A stretch of 15,788 nucleotides of DNA from contig FR895323.1 of assembly GCA_000434995.1 (NCBI GenBank), forward strand, positions 1 through 15,788, written 5' to 3'. The stretch is from Firmicutes bacterium CAG:341. Its GTDB lineage: Bacteria > Bacillota > Clostridia > Oscillospirales > Acutalibacteraceae. This document shows positions 7,392 to 14,628 of this stretch, piece by piece; position 1 is the stretch's first letter; each line of letters begins with the position of its first letter. The notes under the pieces are model-generated. The model was not told where the DNA came from. It worked only from the letters and a program-made list of their open reading frames with translations, and did no database searches. A program made the position numbers and the translations under genes.

Positions 7392-7413
7392 GCAAGATAT
7401 TATTATACCTTGC
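7392..7413 (-). promoter_or_regulatory. Extra hairpin between aptamer and attenuator
   Basis: GCAAGGTAT and ATATCTTGC pair over 9 bp (one G-U) around an AATA loop. It sits between the riboswitch P1 stem and the terminator hairpin. It has no U tract and may be a spacer, a pause element or part of the antiterminator switch. Confidence 0.5.
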
Positions 7414-7416
7414 TTT

Positions 7417-7533
7417 AAACATTTCTCTCATCCGGACTTTAACCGTCGGTAACGGAATTGCACCGTTTCAGCCGCAAAAGCGGTTCGCAGACTTTACTGC
7501 CGGTGAGGAATTACACCTCGCCCTGAAATATTT
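7417..7533 (-). ncRNA. FMN riboswitch (RFN element)
   Basis: The minus strand carries the conserved RFN blocks in order: AGGGCGAGGTG, AATTCCTCACCGGCAGTAAA, GTCTGCGAACCGC, GGTGCAATTCCG, TTACCGACGG and AAAGTCCGGATGAGAGAA. The ends AAATATTTC and GAAATGTTT form a 9-bp P1 stem. It senses FMN and controls ribU through the terminator downstream, so riboflavin uptake should fall when flavin is abundant. Confidence 0.96.
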
Positions 7534-7555
7534 TATTTGATTTAAAAATGCACTG

Positions 7556-7581
7556 ATAGGCGAACGATGTTCGCCCCTACG
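7556..7581. repeat. Dispersed palindromic repeat, copy 1
   Basis: GGCGAAC (7559-7565) and GTTCGCC (7569-7575) form a perfect 7-bp hairpin around GAT, followed on the plus strand by CCTAC. A related unit is at 9302-9325. Similar GTAGGGGCGAAC...GTTCGCC units are, from memory, common between genes in Oscillospiraceae genomes. This copy lies inside the predicted ribU leader, upstream of the riboswitch. Confidence 0.55.
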
Positions 7582-7606
7582 AAATGCTTTTTCAAAACCT
7601 ATAATC

Positions 7607-7634
7607 ATTATATTCTATTTTACGAATTTGTCAA
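7607..7634 (-). promoter_or_regulatory. Strong SigA promoter for the ribU leader
   Basis: On the minus strand a perfect TTGACA (7629-7634) and a perfect TATAAT (7607-7612) are 16 bases apart. The -35 box lies within the last codons of the CsoR-family gene. Transcription would start near 7600 and give a leader of about 275 bases holding the repeat, riboswitch and attenuator. ribU can thus be expressed independently of the upstream operon. Confidence 0.8.
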
Positions 7635-7950
7635 TAGCGTTGTTAAATTCATCAAGCATAGAGGTATCGCCCTCTTTAACTGCGTGTACAATGCAGTGGT
7701 CAAGATGGTCTTTCAAAATCACCTTGCCTGTATTATTAAGTGCAGATTTAACTGCCGCAAGCTGAATTAAAACATCCGAGCAGTCATCCCCGTTTTCAAC
7801 CATTTGCTTAACTTTTTGCAAGTGGCCTATTGCACGGGCTAGGCGGTTTGAAACCTCTTTTGTATGTTCGTGCGAATGAGTATGGGTGTGCGAATGGCTG
7901 TGATTTGCAGGATTAACTTTATTTTCATTGCTGTTTGCTTTTTCACCCAT
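7615..7950 (-). CDS. CsoR/FrmR-family (DUF156) transcriptional repressor with His-rich tail (111 aa)
   Basis: Small all-helical repressor of the CsoR/RcnR/FrmR/CstR family. The core (about 31-111) contains RLARAIGHLQKVKQMVENGDDC and ends in a helix DEFNNAIDKFVK. C57, H82 and C86 match the Cys-His-Cys Cu(I) site of CsoR (C36, H61, C65 in the M. tuberculosis protein). Retained His argues against a typical persulfide-sensing CstR. The N-terminal tail has alternating His at 17, 19, 21, 23, 25, 27 and 29, which could bind metal. It starts 19 bases after metY with an AAGGAAG ribosome binding site, so the two are very likely co-transcribed. No copper exporter or chaperone gene is nearby, so the metal and target genes stay open. 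Confidence 0.88.
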   Translation of the reverse strand: MGEKANSNENKVNPANHSHSHTHTHSHEHTKEVSNRLARAIGHLQKVKQMVENGDDCSDVLIQLAAVKSALNNTGKVILKDHLDHCIVHAVKEGDTSMLDEFNNAIDKFVK

Positions 7951-7969
7951 GCTCGTTTACTTCCTTTAA

Positions 7970-9238
7970 TTAAATTTGTGCAAGTGCCTGCTCAATATCG
8001 GCAATAATATCATCACTGTCTTCAATTCCGCAGCTGAAACGCACAAGGTCGGCACTTACACCGCATTCTTCAAGCTGCTCATCTGTAAGCTGGCGGTGAG
8101 TGGTTGAAGCAGGGTGCAGGCAGCAGCTTCTTGCATCTGCCACATGGGTAACGATTGCCGCAAGTTTAAGCGAATCCATAAACTTTGTGGCTGCCTCTCT
8201 GCCGCCTTTAATTCCGAAGCTTACTACACCGCAAGTTCCGTTTGGCATATATTTTTGCGCTTTTGCGTATTGCTTATCGTCTTCAAGCATTGGGCAGTTA
8301 ACCCAAGCGATTTTTTCGTGCGATTTAAGATAATTTGCAACTTTTTTCGCATTTTCACAGTGTCGAGCCACACGAAGATGCAGTGATTCAAGCCCAACAT
8401 TAAGTAAAAATGCATCGTGCGGAGACGGCATTGAGCCGAGGTCACGCATAAGCTGAACCGTTGCTTTTGTAATATATGCGCCTTTGCCGAAAGCCTCGGT
8501 ATATGTAATACCATGATAACTTTCATCCGGAGTTGTTAAGCCCGGGAATTTATCGTTTTGAGTCCAGTCAAAATTGCCGCTGTCAACAATCGCACCGCCT
8601 ATTGTGGAAGCATGCCCTTCCATATACTTGGTGGTTGAATGTGTTACAATATCAACACCCCAATCAAATACACGGCAGTTAATTGGGGTTGCAAAGGTGT
8701 TATCCACAATAAGCGGAACACCGTTTTTGTGTGCCACCTTTGCAAAGCGCTCAATATCAAGAATATCAAGGCTTGGGTTAGATATGGTTTCGCCGAAAAC
8801 AGCCTTTGTATTCGGCTTAAATGCGGCTTGGATTTCTTCTTCGTCAGCGTCAGGGCTTACAAAAGTAAAATCAATTCCAAGCTTGCGCATAGTGACATTA
8901 AAAAGATTGTATGTGCCGCCGTATATTGCAGATGAACTTACAATATGGTCACCTGCTTGCGCAATGTTAAATACAGCGTAAAAGTTGGCAGCCTGCCCGC
9001 TTGATGTGAGCATACCTGCCACACCGCCTTCAAGCATAGTGATTTTGCCTGCTACGGTGTCATTAGTAGGATTTTGAAGTCGTGAATAGAAATATCCGCT
9101 TGCTTTTAAATCAAAGAGATTTCCCATTTCCACGCTTGAATCGTATTTATAAGTTGTGCTTTGAACAATAGGCAAAACCCTTGGTTCGCCGTTTTTTGGG
9201 CGGTATGCGCCCTGCACACAAATTGTACCTAATTTCAT
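7970..9238 (-). CDS. metY: O-acetylhomoserine sulfhydrylase, Cys/Met-metabolism PLP enzyme (422 aa)
   Basis: PLP-dependent enzyme that makes homocysteine from O-acetylhomoserine and sulfide, a direct sulfhydrylation route to methionine. Family hallmarks: YSRLQNPT (51-58), SSGQAA (79-84), SNPSLDI (153-159), VDNTFATP (178-185) and the PLP lysine K204 in HSTTKYMEGHA. Length (about 420-430 residues) and the insertion after the lysine fit the MetY/Met17 branch rather than shorter MetB/MetC enzymes. The ATG at 9238 gives the usual KLGTICVQG N-terminus; its GAGGGA site is 10 bases away, slightly far. No SAM riboswitch or T-box fits in the 91-base gap upstream. It lies between the apgM-type gene and the CsoR-family gene. 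Confidence 0.93.
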   Translation of the reverse strand: MKLGTICVQGAYRPKNGEPRVLPIVQSTTYKYDSSVEMGNLFDLKASGYFYSRLQNPTNDTVAGKITMLEGGVAGMLTSSGQAANFYAVFNIAQAGDHIVSSSAIYGGTYNLFNVTMRKLGIDFTFVSPDADEEEIQAAFKPNTKAVFGETISNPSLDILDIERFAKVAHKNGVPLIVDNTFATPINCRVFDWGVDIVTHSTTKYMEGHASTIGGAIVDSGNFDWTQNDKFPGLTTPDESYHGITYTEAFGKGAYITKATVQLMRDLGSMPSPHDAFLLNVGLESLHLRVARHCENAKKVANYLKSHEKIAWVNCPMLEDDKQYAKAQKYMPNGTCGVVSFGIKGGREAATKFMDSLKLAAIVTHVADARSCCLHPASTTHRQLTDEQLEECGVSADLVRFSCGIEDSDDIIADIEQALAQI

Positions 9239-9301
9239 AATATAATATTCCCTCTGTTTAGGCCGCTTCTTCGCAACCTTACTATTTTATATTTTTATAT
9301 T

Positions 9302-9325
9302 GCGGGCAACCATTGGTCGCCTTAC
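9302..9325. repeat. Dispersed palindromic repeat, copy 2
   Basis: GGCAACC (9305-9311) and GGTCGCC (9315-9321) pair over 7 bp with one G-U around ATT, followed by TTAC on the plus strand. Layout and orientation match copy 1 at 7556-7581. It begins nine bases beyond the apgM-type stop codon and has no U tract, so it is not a normal terminator, though it could stabilise or slow the transcript between apgM and metY. Confidence 0.5.
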
Positions 9326-9329
9326 ATTC

Positions 9330-10538
9330 TCAATCATTTAAAAAATGCTTCATAATGCTTGGCCCGTTTTCAATAAAGTTACCTGTTTCTTTAGCTGTTT
9401 CTTCATTGATGGTGTCAACACCGTCAATTTCATTTTGCTTGTGGTAAATAAGATAAGGAACAGGGTCGCTTGCGTGAGTGCGGGTAACAATCGGAGTAGG
9501 ATGGTCAGGCAAAATCATGATTTTGTAATCATCATATTTTTTAAGTCCGTCAAAAATAATCGGCAAAACTCTCTCATCAATAAGTTCAATTGCTCTTACT
9601 TTATTTTCCGGCTCATTTCTGTGGCCGCATTCATCCGGAGCTTCAAAGTGAACATATACAAGATCGTTTCTTTCCAAGCAGTCAATTGCGGCTTTTGCCT
9701 TGCCTTCAAAATTGGTGTCAATATATCCTGTTGCACCCTCAACTTCGGCAACTTCCATTTTAGCACAGCCGCCGATACCTTTAATAAGGTCAACAGCAGA
9801 TACAACCGCACCTTTAATGCCGTAAATTTCTTCAAACGGTGAAAGTGCAGGCCTCTTGCCCTCACCCCAAAGCCAAATTGAGTTAGCAGGTCTTTTGCCT
9901 GCTTTCTTTCTGGCAATGTTTACCGGGTGGTCTTTAAGCAAGTCGTAGCTTTTTTTCATCAATTCAATAAGTGGCTTTGCATTTTCGCTTGTTGAAAGAT
10001 ATTCTGTGATAACCTTGCCTGTAATATCGTGTGGAGGTGTCATTTTGCCAAGGTCTGTTGTACCGTTATTCCAAATTAAGCAGTGGCGGTATGATACGCC
10101 CGGGTAAAACTTGAATTCATCTGTACCAAGCTTTTCATCTATATATTTGATAAGTATTTCTGCTTCTTCTGTTGAAATATCATCTGCGCAGTAATCTTCA
10201 ATAGTCTTTTGCTCATACGGTAAATCATCTTCCGAAAGAGTAACAAGATTTGTACGAAGTGAAACATCGCTCGGCTTCATATCAATACCGATTGACGCAG
10301 CTTCAAGCGGGCTTCTGCCGGTATAATATTTCATTGGGTCAAAGCCTAAAACGCTCATATTTGCAACATCAGAGCCTGGTTTTAAACCATCGGCAACAGT
10401 TTTGATAAGTCCAACTTCACTTCTTTTTGCAAGAAAGTCCATATTCGGCTTTTTTGCGCACATCATTGGTGTTTTACCGCCGAGTGCAGGTACGGGATAG
10501 TCAGCCATACCGTCATATAAAACAACTACATATTTCAT
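9330..10538 (-). CDS. apgM: ApgM-type cofactor-independent phosphoglycerate mutase / proposed homoserine kinase (402 aa)
   Basis: Alkaline-phosphatase-superfamily metalloenzyme of the archaeal-type phosphoglycerate mutase group. Visible sites: D9 in LYDGMAD, catalytic S56 in KPGSDVANMSVLGFDP, GRSPLEAASIGI (74-85), the metal cluster D302 and H306 in APDECGH, and D345, H346 and H355 in LPDHPTP...RTHASDP. Length is normal. Two roles are known or proposed: interconverting 3- and 2-phosphoglycerate, and, for a bacterial subgroup, replacing ThrB as homoserine kinase. Its place beside metY, which also draws on homoserine, favours the second but does not prove it. It follows purL by 30 bases with an AAAGGAA site and probably shares its transcript. 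Confidence 0.88.
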   Translation of the reverse strand: MKYVVVLYDGMADYPVPALGGKTPMMCAKKPNMDFLAKRSEVGLIKTVADGLKPGSDVANMSVLGFDPMKYYTGRSPLEAASIGIDMKPSDVSLRTNLVTLSEDDLPYEQKTIEDYCADDISTEEAEILIKYIDEKLGTDEFKFYPGVSYRHCLIWNNGTTDLGKMTPPHDITGKVITEYLSTSENAKPLIELMKKSYDLLKDHPVNIARKKAGKRPANSIWLWGEGKRPALSPFEEIYGIKGAVVSAVDLIKGIGGCAKMEVAEVEGATGYIDTNFEGKAKAAIDCLERNDLVYVHFEAPDECGHRNEPENKVRAIELIDERVLPIIFDGLKKYDDYKIMILPDHPTPIVTRTHASDPVPYLIYHKQNEIDGVDTINEETAKETGNFIENGPSIMKHFLND

Positions 10539-10568
10539 ATCTGCTAATTCCTTTCGATATGTATTATA

Positions 10569-13500
10569 TTATTTAAAGTAGTTTACGCCGCTTTCAAAGA
10601 TTTTCATATCCTTTTCAAACGGAACATTGGCATAAAGGTCATTGCCTTTTCTTTCAACATGGCCCATTTTACCGAGGACTCTGCCGTCAGGTGATGTAAT
10701 ACCCTCAACTGCACAAACAGAACCGTTAGGGTTAAACGGCATATCGCTTACAGGTGTACCCTCAAGGTTAACATACTGTGTTGCAACCTGTCCGTTTTCA
10801 ATAAGCTTTTTCATTACATCATCATTTGCTACAAATCTGCCTTCACCGTGGCTGATAGGCACTGCAAATACATCGCCTGCATTTACACTGCTAAACCAAG
10901 GTGATTTAACACTTGCAACTCTTGTATAAGCCATTGAAGAAATGTGCCTGCCGATTGTGTTAAATGTAAGAGTAGGGTCATCTTCGCCGATTTCCTTGAT
11001 TTCACCGTAAGGTACAAGGCCAAGCTTTATAAGTGCTTGGAAACCGTTGCATATACCGAGCATTAAACCGTCACGGTTGTTAAGAAGTTTTGTAACTGCT
11101 TCTCTAACCTTTGGATTTCTGAATGTGGTAGCAATAAATTTACCTGAGCCTTCAGGTTCGTCACCGCCGGAGAAACCGCCCGGAAGCATAATGATTTGTG
11201 ATGATTCAATTTCTTCTACCATTTTATCAATTGTTTCATTGATAGCGGAAGATGAAAGGTTGTTTACTACAAGGATACTTGTATCTGCACCGGCTTTTTC
11301 AAATGCTCTTGCCGAGTCAACTTCGCAGTTAGTACCCGGGAATGCAGGAATAAATACCTTTGGCTTTGCAACTTTATTTTTAGCTACAAATATTGAGCGT
11401 TCCTTGTAAAGAGGAACATCATATGGCATTTTGGCTTTTTTGCCTGAATCTGTTGCAAATATTTTTTCAAGCTTGCCGCACCAAGCCCCGATAAGTTCGT
11501 CAACGGTTTGCACATCCCCGTCAATGATAAATACACCGTTATCATTTGTTTTACCGAGAGTGATACCGTCATATGTATTTTCATCTGCAAGTTCAACTAC
11601 AAATGAAGCTTCCTTTGCCGCAAATAAAGTTTGCTTATCAAGCCCCTGTGCAAAGGTGAAGCCGAATTTGTTACCAAATGCCATTTTGCATATGCAAGCG
11701 GCCGCACCGCCCTCTTTAATAACAGAAGCTGAAAGGATTTTTCCGTTTCTTATTCCTTCATATACGCTTACCATAAGTTCCATAGCCTTATCATAAATCG
11801 GTAAGCCTGTTTCATCATCAATAGGAAGTTCAAGAAGTTTAACTGTTGAATTTATACGCTTAAATTGTGCAGAAACTGTTTTTGAAGCTTCGCTCATACC
11901 CACTGCGAAAGAAACAAGGGTAGGCGGTACATCAAGGTCGTTAAAGCTGCCGCTCATTGAATCTTTACCGCCGATTGACGGGCATTTGTAACCAACCTGT
12001 GCAGTAAGCGCACCCAAAAGTGCAGCGGTAGGTTTGCCCCAGCGTGACGGTACATCGTTAAGTCTTTCAAAATATTCCTGGAAAGTGAGCCTTGCTTGTG
12101 ATGGGTCACAGCCGACGCACGCAAGCTTTGCAAGTGATTCCGATACAGCAAATGCTGCTGAATGGAATGGTGACCAGCGTGAAAGTTTAGGAATAAAACC
12201 GTAGGCCATAACAGTGGCTGTGTCTGTTTCGCCCTCTAAAACAGGGATTTTTGCAACCATTGCTTCTTCAGGGGTAAGCTGATACTTGCCGGCATAAGGC
12301 ATAAGTACGGTTGAAGCACCGATTGATGAGTCAAAGCGTTCAACAAGCCCCTTTTGGCTGCAAACTTCAAGGCGTGAAAGGTTAGCTTTAAGTGCGTCTG
12401 CAAGTGAAAGGCTTTCAAGGCAGGTTGGCACTTCATTTCTGTAATTTTTATTTTCATCTACTGATGTAATTTCAACTTTTGCGTGCTGGGTTACACCGTT
12501 TGTGTTGAGGAAATCACGGCTGAGGTCAACAATTTTGTCACCTCTCCAGGTCATTTCAAGCCTGTTTTCATCTGTAACAACTGCTACAACGGTAGCTTCA
12601 AGGTTTTCTTCATTTGAAAGTGCAATGAATTTTTCAACATCTTTTTTATCAAGAACTACTGCCATTCTTTCCTGTGATTCGGAAATAGCAAGCTCTGTTC
12701 CGTCAAGTCCGTCATATTTCTTCGGTACTTTGTCAAGGTCAATTTTAAGTCCGTCTGCAAGTTCGCCGATAGCAACGGAAACGCCGCCTGCACCGAAGTC
12801 ATTGCAACGCTTAATCATTTTAGCCACTTCGGCTTTGCGGAATAAACGCTGAATTTTACGCTCGGTAGGTGGGTTACCCTTTTGTACTTCTGCACCGCAG
12901 GTTTCAATTGATGATGAGTTGTGCGCTTTTGATGAGCCTGTTGCACCGCCGCAGCCGTCACGGCCGGTTCTTCCGCCGAGAAGTACGATTACATCATCTT
13001 TTTGCGGGCATTCTCTTTTTACATTATCTTTTGGTGATGCACCTATAACAGCGCCAATCTCCATTCTCTTTGCTACATAACCCTCATCATAAAGCTCTGT
13101 AACTTGGCCTGTTGCAAGGCCGATTTGGTTACCGTAGCTTGAATATCCGGCAGCAGCGCCTGTGGTAATCTTGCTTTGCGGCAATTTAGCATCAAGTGTT
13201 TCTTCAAAAGGAGTGGTAGGGTCACCTGCGCCGGTAACACGCATTGCCTGGTAAACATAAGCTCTGCCTGAAAGCGGGTCACGGATTGCACCGCCAAGGC
13301 AGGTTGCAGCACCGCCGAAAGGTTCAATTTCAGTAGGGTGGTTGTGAGTTTCATTTTTAAACTGAACAAGCCACTGCTCTGTCTTTCCGTCTATCTGAAC
13401 AGGAACTTCGATTGAGCAAGCGTTGATTTCTTCGCTTTCATCAAGGTTGTTAACAAAACCGCGCTTTTTAAGTACCTTTGTACCGATGCAAGCCATATCC

Positions 13501-14321
13501 ATAAGGCAAACGATTTTATCCCTGTCACCGTAAACTTCTTTTCTTATATCAAAATACTGCTCTAAAGCTTTGTTGATAGCTTCGGTATATTTTCCGCTGT
13601 CAATTTTGATTTCGTCAAGCTCTGTTGCAAAAGTGGTGTGGCGGCAATGGTCAGACCAATATGTATCAATAACTTTAAGCTCTGTAAGGCTTGGGTTTCT
13701 GCCCTCGTCATTTTTAAAATAATCCCTTACCCAGCATAAATCTGCAATGCTCATTGCAAAGCCCATTGATGCATGGTAAGCTTTGATTTCTTCATCGCTC
13801 ATTTCAATAAAGCCGTCAATTCTTGCAATGTCGGCAGGAATTGATGATTTAATGTCAAGCGATTCAGGAATTTCAAGCGATGCAACCCTTGATTCAACAG
13901 GGTTGATGATGTAATTTTTAATCTTTTCAAATTCATCATCGGTAATGTCGCCTTTAACTGCAATAATTTTTGCGTACTGAACAACAGGGCGTTCACCGGC
14001 AGTCAAAAGCTGAATGCACTGTGCGGCAGAATCTGCCCTTTGGTCATACTGCCCCGGCAAAAATTCAGTTGCAAAATACCTGTAATCTTCCGGAATTGAA
14101 AGTTCGGTATAAACATTGTCAAGGTTTGGCTCTGAAAGAATTTGCTTTACCGCAAGATCAAATTCTTCTTCGGTAAGGCCCTGTGCATAGTAACGGTTGA
14201 TAATTCTTAAATCATCAAGAGCGTTTAACCCTACATTGTCACGCAAATCTGCAAGAGTTTGGCCTGCTTCAATGTCGTTTCCCCTTTTTTTCTCAACAAA
14301 AATACGAAAAACTTTAGCCAT
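10569..14321 (-). CDS. purL: Phosphoribosylformylglycinamidine synthase, single-chain (1250 aa)
   Basis: Fourth step of purine synthesis: FGAR + glutamine + ATP to FGAM. It is the long fused form, with an N-terminal PurS-like region (about 1-160), linker with DHCRHTTF (224-231), first synthetase half with NETHNHP (323-329) and glycine-rich FGGAATCLGGAIRDP, second half (about 640-970) with SPFHSAAFAVSESLAKLA and SIGGKDSMSG, and a C-terminal class I glutaminase (about 985-1250). The glutaminase has C1091 in GICNGFQAL and H1158/E1160 in SHGEGRF. Length fits the clostridial/streptococcal clade of about 1240-1260 residues, and all catalytic motifs are intact. The ATG at 14321 has AAGGAG 10 bases upstream. 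No other purine gene is in the window. A perfect palindrome lies just before it. Confidence 0.97.
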   Translation of the reverse strand: MAKVFRIFVEKKRGNDIEAGQTLADLRDNVGLNALDDLRIINRYYAQGLTEEEFDLAVKQILSEPNLDNVYTELSIPEDYRYFATEFLPGQYDQRADSAAQCIQLLTAGERPVVQYAKIIAVKGDITDDEFEKIKNYIINPVESRVASLEIPESLDIKSSIPADIARIDGFIEMSDEEIKAYHASMGFAMSIADLCWVRDYFKNDEGRNPSLTELKVIDTYWSDHCRHTTFATELDEIKIDSGKYTEAINKALEQYFDIRKEVYGDRDKIVCLMDMACIGTKVLKKRGFVNNLDESEEINACSIEVPVQIDGKTEQWLVQFKNETHNHPTEIEPFGGAATCLGGAIRDPLSGRAYVYQAMRVTGAGDPTTPFEETLDAKLPQSKITTGAAAGYSSYGNQIGLATGQVTELYDEGYVAKRMEIGAVIGASPKDNVKRECPQKDDVIVLLGGRTGRDGCGGATGSSKAHNSSSIETCGAEVQKGNPPTERKIQRLFRKAEVAKMIKRCNDFGAGGVSVAIGELADGLKIDLDKVPKKYDGLDGTELAISESQERMAVVLDKKDVEKFIALSNEENLEATVVAVVTDENRLEMTWRGDKIVDLSRDFLNTNGVTQHAKVEITSVDENKNYRNEVPTCLESLSLADALKANLSRLEVCSQKGLVERFDSSIGASTVLMPYAGKYQLTPEEAMVAKIPVLEGETDTATVMAYGFIPKLSRWSPFHSAAFAVSESLAKLACVGCDPSQARLTFQEYFERLNDVPSRWGKPTAALLGALTAQVGYKCPSIGGKDSMSGSFNDLDVPPTLVSFAVGMSEASKTVSAQFKRINSTVKLLELPIDDETGLPIYDKAMELMVSVYEGIRNGKILSASVIKEGGAAACICKMAFGNKFGFTFAQGLDKQTLFAAKEASFVVELADENTYDGITLGKTNDNGVFIIDGDVQTVDELIGAWCGKLEKIFATDSGKKAKMPYDVPLYKERSIFVAKNKVAKPKVFIPAFPGTNCEVDSARAFEKAGADTSILVVNNLSSSAINETIDKMVEEIESSQIIMLPGGFSGGDEPEGSGKFIATTFRNPKVREAVTKLLNNRDGLMLGICNGFQALIKLGLVPYGEIKEIGEDDPTLTFNTIGRHISSMAYTRVASVKSPWFSSVNAGDVFAVPISHGEGRFVANDDVMKKLIENGQVATQYVNLEGTPVSDMPFNPNGSVCAVEGITSPDGRVLGKMGHVERKGNDLYANVPFEKDMKIFESGVNYFK

Positions 14322-14352
14322 ATTTTTTGTTCTCCTTTTGTCATCTTAACTT

Positions 14353-14371
14353 GATGTATATAATATACATC
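14353..14371. promoter_or_regulatory. Perfect 19-bp palindrome before purL (candidate operator)
   Basis: GATGTATAT and ATATACATC are exact reverse complements around a single A, centred 41 bases upstream of the purL ATG. The one-base centre rules out an RNA hairpin, so a dimeric repressor site is more likely. On the minus strand it contains TATTAT, a likely -10 box, with only a weak -35 (TTTGTG, 16 bases away). Binding would block purL transcription. Confidence 0.55.
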
Positions 14372-14477
14372 CCTATTTTAACACAAACGCACCGCTTTTC
14401 ATATAGTAAAATTATATTTTTATATAAAAAATTAAATAGAAAAAATCTTAAAATTTAATAAAAATTTACAAAACATA

Positions 14478-14506
14478 TTCAATAACACCACAATTTATGC
14501 TATAAT
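14478..14506 (+). promoter_or_regulatory. Extended -10 promoter of the PAS protein gene
   Basis: TGC precedes a perfect TATAAT (14501-14506), an extended -10 element; TTCAAT (14478-14483) is a poor -35 at 17 bases. The 80 bases upstream are almost pure A/T with A tracts that may act as an UP element. Transcription would start near 14513, which excludes the TTG at 14506 and the ATG at 14512 as translation starts. The whole purL-PAS gap (14322-14628) holds this promoter, the purL operator/promoter and the ribosome binding site at 14571. Confidence 0.7.
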
Positions 14507-14570
14507 TGTTAATGGAAATATATGACACAGTCATTTCATATACACTTTGGATAATACATAAAATTATTCT

Positions 14571-14589
14571 AAAGGGGGAGATAGAAATA
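14571..14589 (+). promoter_or_regulatory. Strong ribosome binding site facing an ATA triplet
   Basis: AAAGGGGGAG (14571-14580) is the best ribosome binding site in the region, yet no ATG, GTG or TTG lies at normal distance. In frame with the PAS gene, six bases downstream, is ATA (14587-14589), one base from ATG. It may be a rare non-AUG start or a mutated start codon. Confidence 0.5.
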
Positions 14590-14628
14590 TACAGCGTTAG
14601 TGATGATGATGTTTACGAGGTTGATTTT

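Noticed and set aside
9239..9329. SAM riboswitch or T-box before metY
   Set aside because: The gap is only 91 bases, contains a dispersed repeat, and shows no S-box or T-box conserved blocks or terminator.
9345..9842. 165-aa ORF antisense to the apgM-type gene
   Set aside because: Shadow of a clearly coding frame; composition reflects the reverse complement and there is no ribosome binding site.
14400..14470. A/T-rich inverted repeat (TTATAT/ATATAA) as a regulatory hairpin
   Set aside because: Low-complexity A/T sequence where such short matches are expected by chance; better explained as promoter-upstream A tracts.
14506..14628. 41-residue N-terminal extension of the PAS protein
   Set aside because: The TTG is part of the TATAAT promoter region and both upstream starts fall at or before the predicted transcription start.
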